From positions 28,363 through 92,362 of the forward strand of contig SVLX01000003.1 of the NCBI GenBank assembly GCA_015067725.1: a DNA stretch of 64,000 bases. Reading direction: 5' to 3'. This document shows, piece after piece, positions 63,001 to 64,000 of the stretch (its first letter is position 1; the number at the start of each line of letters is the position of its first letter). The DNA is from Oscillospiraceae bacterium (lineage in GTDB: Bacteria > Bacillota > Clostridia > Oscillospirales > Oscillospiraceae). The notes under the pieces were generated by a model. That model was given only the letters and a program-made list of their open reading frames with translations. It ran no database searches and had not been told where the DNA came from. The position numbers and the translations under genes were made by a program.

Positions 63001-64000
63001 CAATGTTGGTCTCACCTTTGGCAGTGCTGATGAGATGAGCATGATCTACGTCAACGATGGTGCCCACACCGGTCTGGTCATTGCCTACTATGAGGACGTG
63101 GCTGAGCTGTACTATGTGGGTATCTCCATGGATATGCTGGAAGTGAAGCTGACCTCCGGCAAGATCGGCTCTATCCCTGGTGCATCCCGCATCACTGCCA
63201 TGTATCTGCCTGAGGAGCTGCAGGTGAACGCTGCTGCGCCCAACCTGTTCCGTGGCGAGATTGAGGCCATGGAGACCAATGTGGTTTCCGGCCCCGACCG
63301 CACCATGACTTATCAGGCCAAGCTGAGTGACGATCTGCTGACCATCGGCGGCGCACCCAAGGCCGAAGTCAAGCCTGACTCCACCTTCGTCCCCGGTGAC
63401 GGCACCATCGCCATCGAGCTGACAGAGGAAGTTGCCGCCAGCAACGGCATTCTCGAAGTTTCCTATGACCCCGCTGTTCTGACTTATGTCAGCACCACCT
63501 CCACCAACCTGGTGGCGGTCAATGCCAGCGAGGGCAAGGTGCTGGTGGCTTATGCCTCCGGCAGAGAACTTCCCGCCGGTTCTGCACTGGCAACCGTGAA
63601 CTTCACCTTCGCCGGTGAGTACATTGAGACCACCGTTACCGTCAAGACGCTGCAGCGCAACACCGATACCACCGTCACCGAAGAAGACGAGATTATCGAT
63701 ATTGCCTGTGAAGTTGGCGACCACAAGTACGAAGTGACCGAGAAGGTCGAGCCCGATTGCCTGAACGCAGGCTATCAGATTTGGACCTGCACCAAGTGCG
63801 GCGAGAGCTACCGTGAGGAACTGCCCGCCACCGGTCACAGCTATGAGGCTGTTGTGACTGAGCCCACCTGCACTGAGATGGGTTACACCACTTATACCTG
63901 TGCTTGCGGCGACACCTATAAGGACAACTATGTCAATCCCACCGGACACCAGTATGAGAAGACCGTGACACCGCCCACCTGCACTGAGCACGGCTACACC
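57038..64000 (+). CDS. giant secreted S8 subtilase with dockerin and cohesin-like domains, 3' end outside the window
   Basis: 2,321 residues are visible with no stop. The ATG at 57038 follows AAGAAAGGAAGTTGCAA. Signal peptide MKATLSKRILSMLLAIAMVL, cut near GAAG. The subtilisin domain has D208 (VIDTGID), H299 (EHGSHVCGI) and S509 (SGTSMAAPQMAGA); no PA insert is obvious. At 675-717 are two dockerin calcium loops, DLNADGVTDAAD and DVDVNGTVDTYD, with ligands at positions 1, 3, 5, 9 and 12. Two Big2-type domains lie at about 1336-1423 and 1685-1769. At about 2106-2224 is a cohesin-like domain (FVPGDGTIAIELTEEV, LEVSYDPAVLTYVS, ALATVNFTFAG). Cys-pair repeats like those of the other two subtilases follow (PTCTEMGYTTYTCACGDTY). 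By analogy SLH domains may follow beyond the window. Confidence 0.88.
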   Translation, partial: MKATLSKRILSMLLAIAMVLGFAVPVGAAGHNHSQNAGISFRETDALVDLPMIGQAQPLTEQIPEYADTDIVRVSIVLDKDSTLQAGFSTMDIAGNAQAMSYREELKAEQTAVTARIEKALGAELEVQWNLTLAANLISAYVAYGDIAAVEAVEGVAQVIVENRYETCVVDRETEYNPNMQSSTHQVGVRTVWANGYTGAGSRVAVIDTGIDVDHQSFSAKGLEYALKLNAEKEGKELDAYLAELDLLDKEEILAVADQLNIPDVNADRAYYSTKIPFGYNYIDVNYKYTHDYDEQGEHGSHVCGIAAANRYIPQRDGSFLDAVDTVGVAGVAPDAQLIAMKVFGAGGGAYDSDYMAAIEDAIVLGCDSVNLSLGSGSAGFSFNATYQELLNDLQKSDIVATMSAGNSYGWDYEIEPSYLYVEDIRFHTGGSPGSYSNSLGVASVESMTYGEDGELEVTEYQEMSDFSSWGVPDSLEMKPEITAPGGNIYSVNGMVAGGKSYEVMSGTSMAAPQMAGAAAVMAEYIRDNNLVEKTGLTIRQLSQSLMMSTAMPLMEEGDNYYSVLKQGSGLVQVDAATGADTYILMGEDATAYAADGKVKAELGDDPQRTGVYTFSFTINNFSDEENTYRLATRLFTQDSNGKWLYPETTPLMTNVSYKIDGATYLPEVVGVECDLNADGVTDAADAQIILNYVAGLTAEIAPIADVDVNGTVDTYDAHLLLAGLQTGEFTIPAGTSVEVVLTAELTAEQKAELDDTYPNGAYVEGYVFVNPSSDAEGIACDSVHSIPVLGFYGNWTDPSMFGVTYRDQVYGDAREAYCGENDNNNLVVNRDGESFFQIGNPYGIEDADPVGRDAVRGNDILESYRSMLIRNANAYVTLIRDEEGNVLYRSGSANVHGAYYYVNGSEWRNTNSSVNLGFTAESLGLEENDRFTVTLVAVPEYYMLGESISIDRVLEILDSGVMGEGATLTTELVVDNTAPELIAVSKDINNENLLVVNAKDNQNVAVMALVSMDGKTTYASAMPAEPGASVFTMDLTGVKAGKTCLLMLGDYAGNERTYEVTLNLEEPGEGGGGTTPGTPGGQGGSLYAFSQAYGGWTSIDVASASIADKGHGNLNIMAAEYVDGYAYMVSSDGYLYVAPHGNWNAAVKLADVAAYGIEDMAFSYVTKKLYALGANNTIYTVDFNTGALTKEFTVSIINTKDASCTKLQGLGINENGEFYAVCHGGDGYEFAAQSYKFTLDMVVDGAIVDLEPLKREYSWGTVNWSYLGGYTDNGQKLAWDFENDKMLYYSWGRYDIDTVGYLTETGGINSANSGLKIQMSGMYFEGSKVGVIENATEVESFTVSTNELKMMPGATATIGTTITPWTLADQSLTWVCADTDVAIVNNGKVTAVNPGSTTITVTTNAAPYLQQVINVTVNELPDTDLFAYLQDEDGNPLWVKFNSNAPEAWEIVAESDGVVTYGGVLLKDTVYVHDGADIYAMDPDLFTMQRVTGVGSYFAWADAAGAEGVDGYFDRIVSACNVGAGVAVINPYDATVVEFDASGVLGNDALVTMSVAGLSYVTVGENENCPAYTFYSLAESGNIYEIVLAAYPGETGEDYDFSIRKVSSTTIKPTGAAEVGGDSYASAIYDAESGCLVVVVYVSGDSTARVYAVEPTGGAALELGGVRDEVWPAYSMYQYTPPTDLTLRVRPERLSMFKGDEETITAFSVPTNFVGGVTFASSDENVVTVDENGLVLAVAPGDCVITVTTVDVNAAGETISKEIPVHVEDVLDIDLTINAKLELEEDGSNWVSIDTTDVKNPEIINYDHAYLYGGAVHDNVIYGGDNKVYIDWNYWAVVSNLYIVEPEYGYDITPGGIVSYQQAPSDMTTMPALELSYTDADGNPATIIAGDMPIYIDFAEELIMWNGEPNAEVADLIGWVLTDEFDGTMGALAFMGMTEVNGQDAWSYAGLTNSGNLYNLVITAKVVFNEETGAYEADYSCDYSYVGNVGLTFGSADEMSMIYVNDGAHTGLVIAYYEDVAELYYVGISMDMLEVKLTSGKIGSIPGASRITAMYLPEELQVNAAAPNLFRGEIEAMETNVVSGPDRTMTYQAKLSDDLLTIGGAPKAEVKPDSTFVPGDGTIAIELTEEVAASNGILEVSYDPAVLTYVSTTSTNLVAVNASEGKVLVAYASGRELPAGSALATVNFTFAGEYIETTVTVKTLQRNTDTTVTEEDEIIDIACEVGDHKYEVTEKVEPDCLNAGYQIWTCTKCGESYREELPATGHSYEAVVTEPTCTEMGYTTYTCACGDTYKDNYVNPTGHQYEKTVTPPTCTEHGYT

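Overview
The window looks like chromosome from a spore-forming, gut-type Clostridia bacterium, most likely near Oscillospiraceae/Ruminococcaceae. The reasons are the Firmicutes gene order of the ribosomal cluster (map, a KOW protein and infA between adk and rpmJ), an alpha/beta-type small acid-soluble spore protein, zinc-type S14 and L36, AGGAGG ribosome sites, sigma-A promoters, and giant secreted proteins with SLH, dockerin, cohesin and BspA-type repeats. The family placement is inference.

Layout. 1-14,724: an unbroken S10-spc-alpha super-operon on the + strand, from the 3' end of rplC to rplQ, including secY, adk, map and infA, closed by a strong terminator. 14,848-18,682: minus strand, a spore protein gene and a tightly coupled five-gene operon (methyltransferase-GNAT fusion, GNAT, GNAT-like, Sel1-repeat, LURP-one-like). 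18,767-19,261: a small divergent pair (ribbon-helix-helix protein and CxxC protein) sharing a palindromic operator. 19,558-20,298: a nitrilase-family hydrolase.

20,503-35,285: two regulator plus surface-protease loci. Large ArsR-type winged-helix proteins lie upstream of, or divergent from, two secreted subtilases of 1,693 and about 2,259 residues, both ending in Cys-pair repeats and three SLH domains. 35,440-36,182: a decayed membrane-protein gene. 36,416-38,116: cytidine deaminase and a BMP-family nucleoside-binding lipoprotein. 38,200-38,367: a small element with about 40-bp inverted repeats. 38,460-42,329: two tandem SipW-type secreted paralogs with beta-helix C-termini. 42,495-52,620: housekeeping genes: cysteine desulfidase family, VanY-like peptidase, SbcCD, an EpsC-type serine acetyltransferase, an alanine racemase-like protein and an M3 lipoprotein peptidase. 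52,816-56,705: nucleotidyltransferase, ABC exporter and a third large ArsR-type regulator. 57,038-64,000: a third giant subtilase, cut by the window edge, which carries both a dockerin and a cohesin-like domain.

The most striking pattern is three separate regulator/subtilase units within 44 kb that share a Cys-pair repeat module; two end in SLH anchors and one carries dockerin plus cohesin modules. Together they suggest a locally regulated, possibly self-assembling, cell-surface proteolytic apparatus. Functions are inferred from reading motifs; no database search was run.
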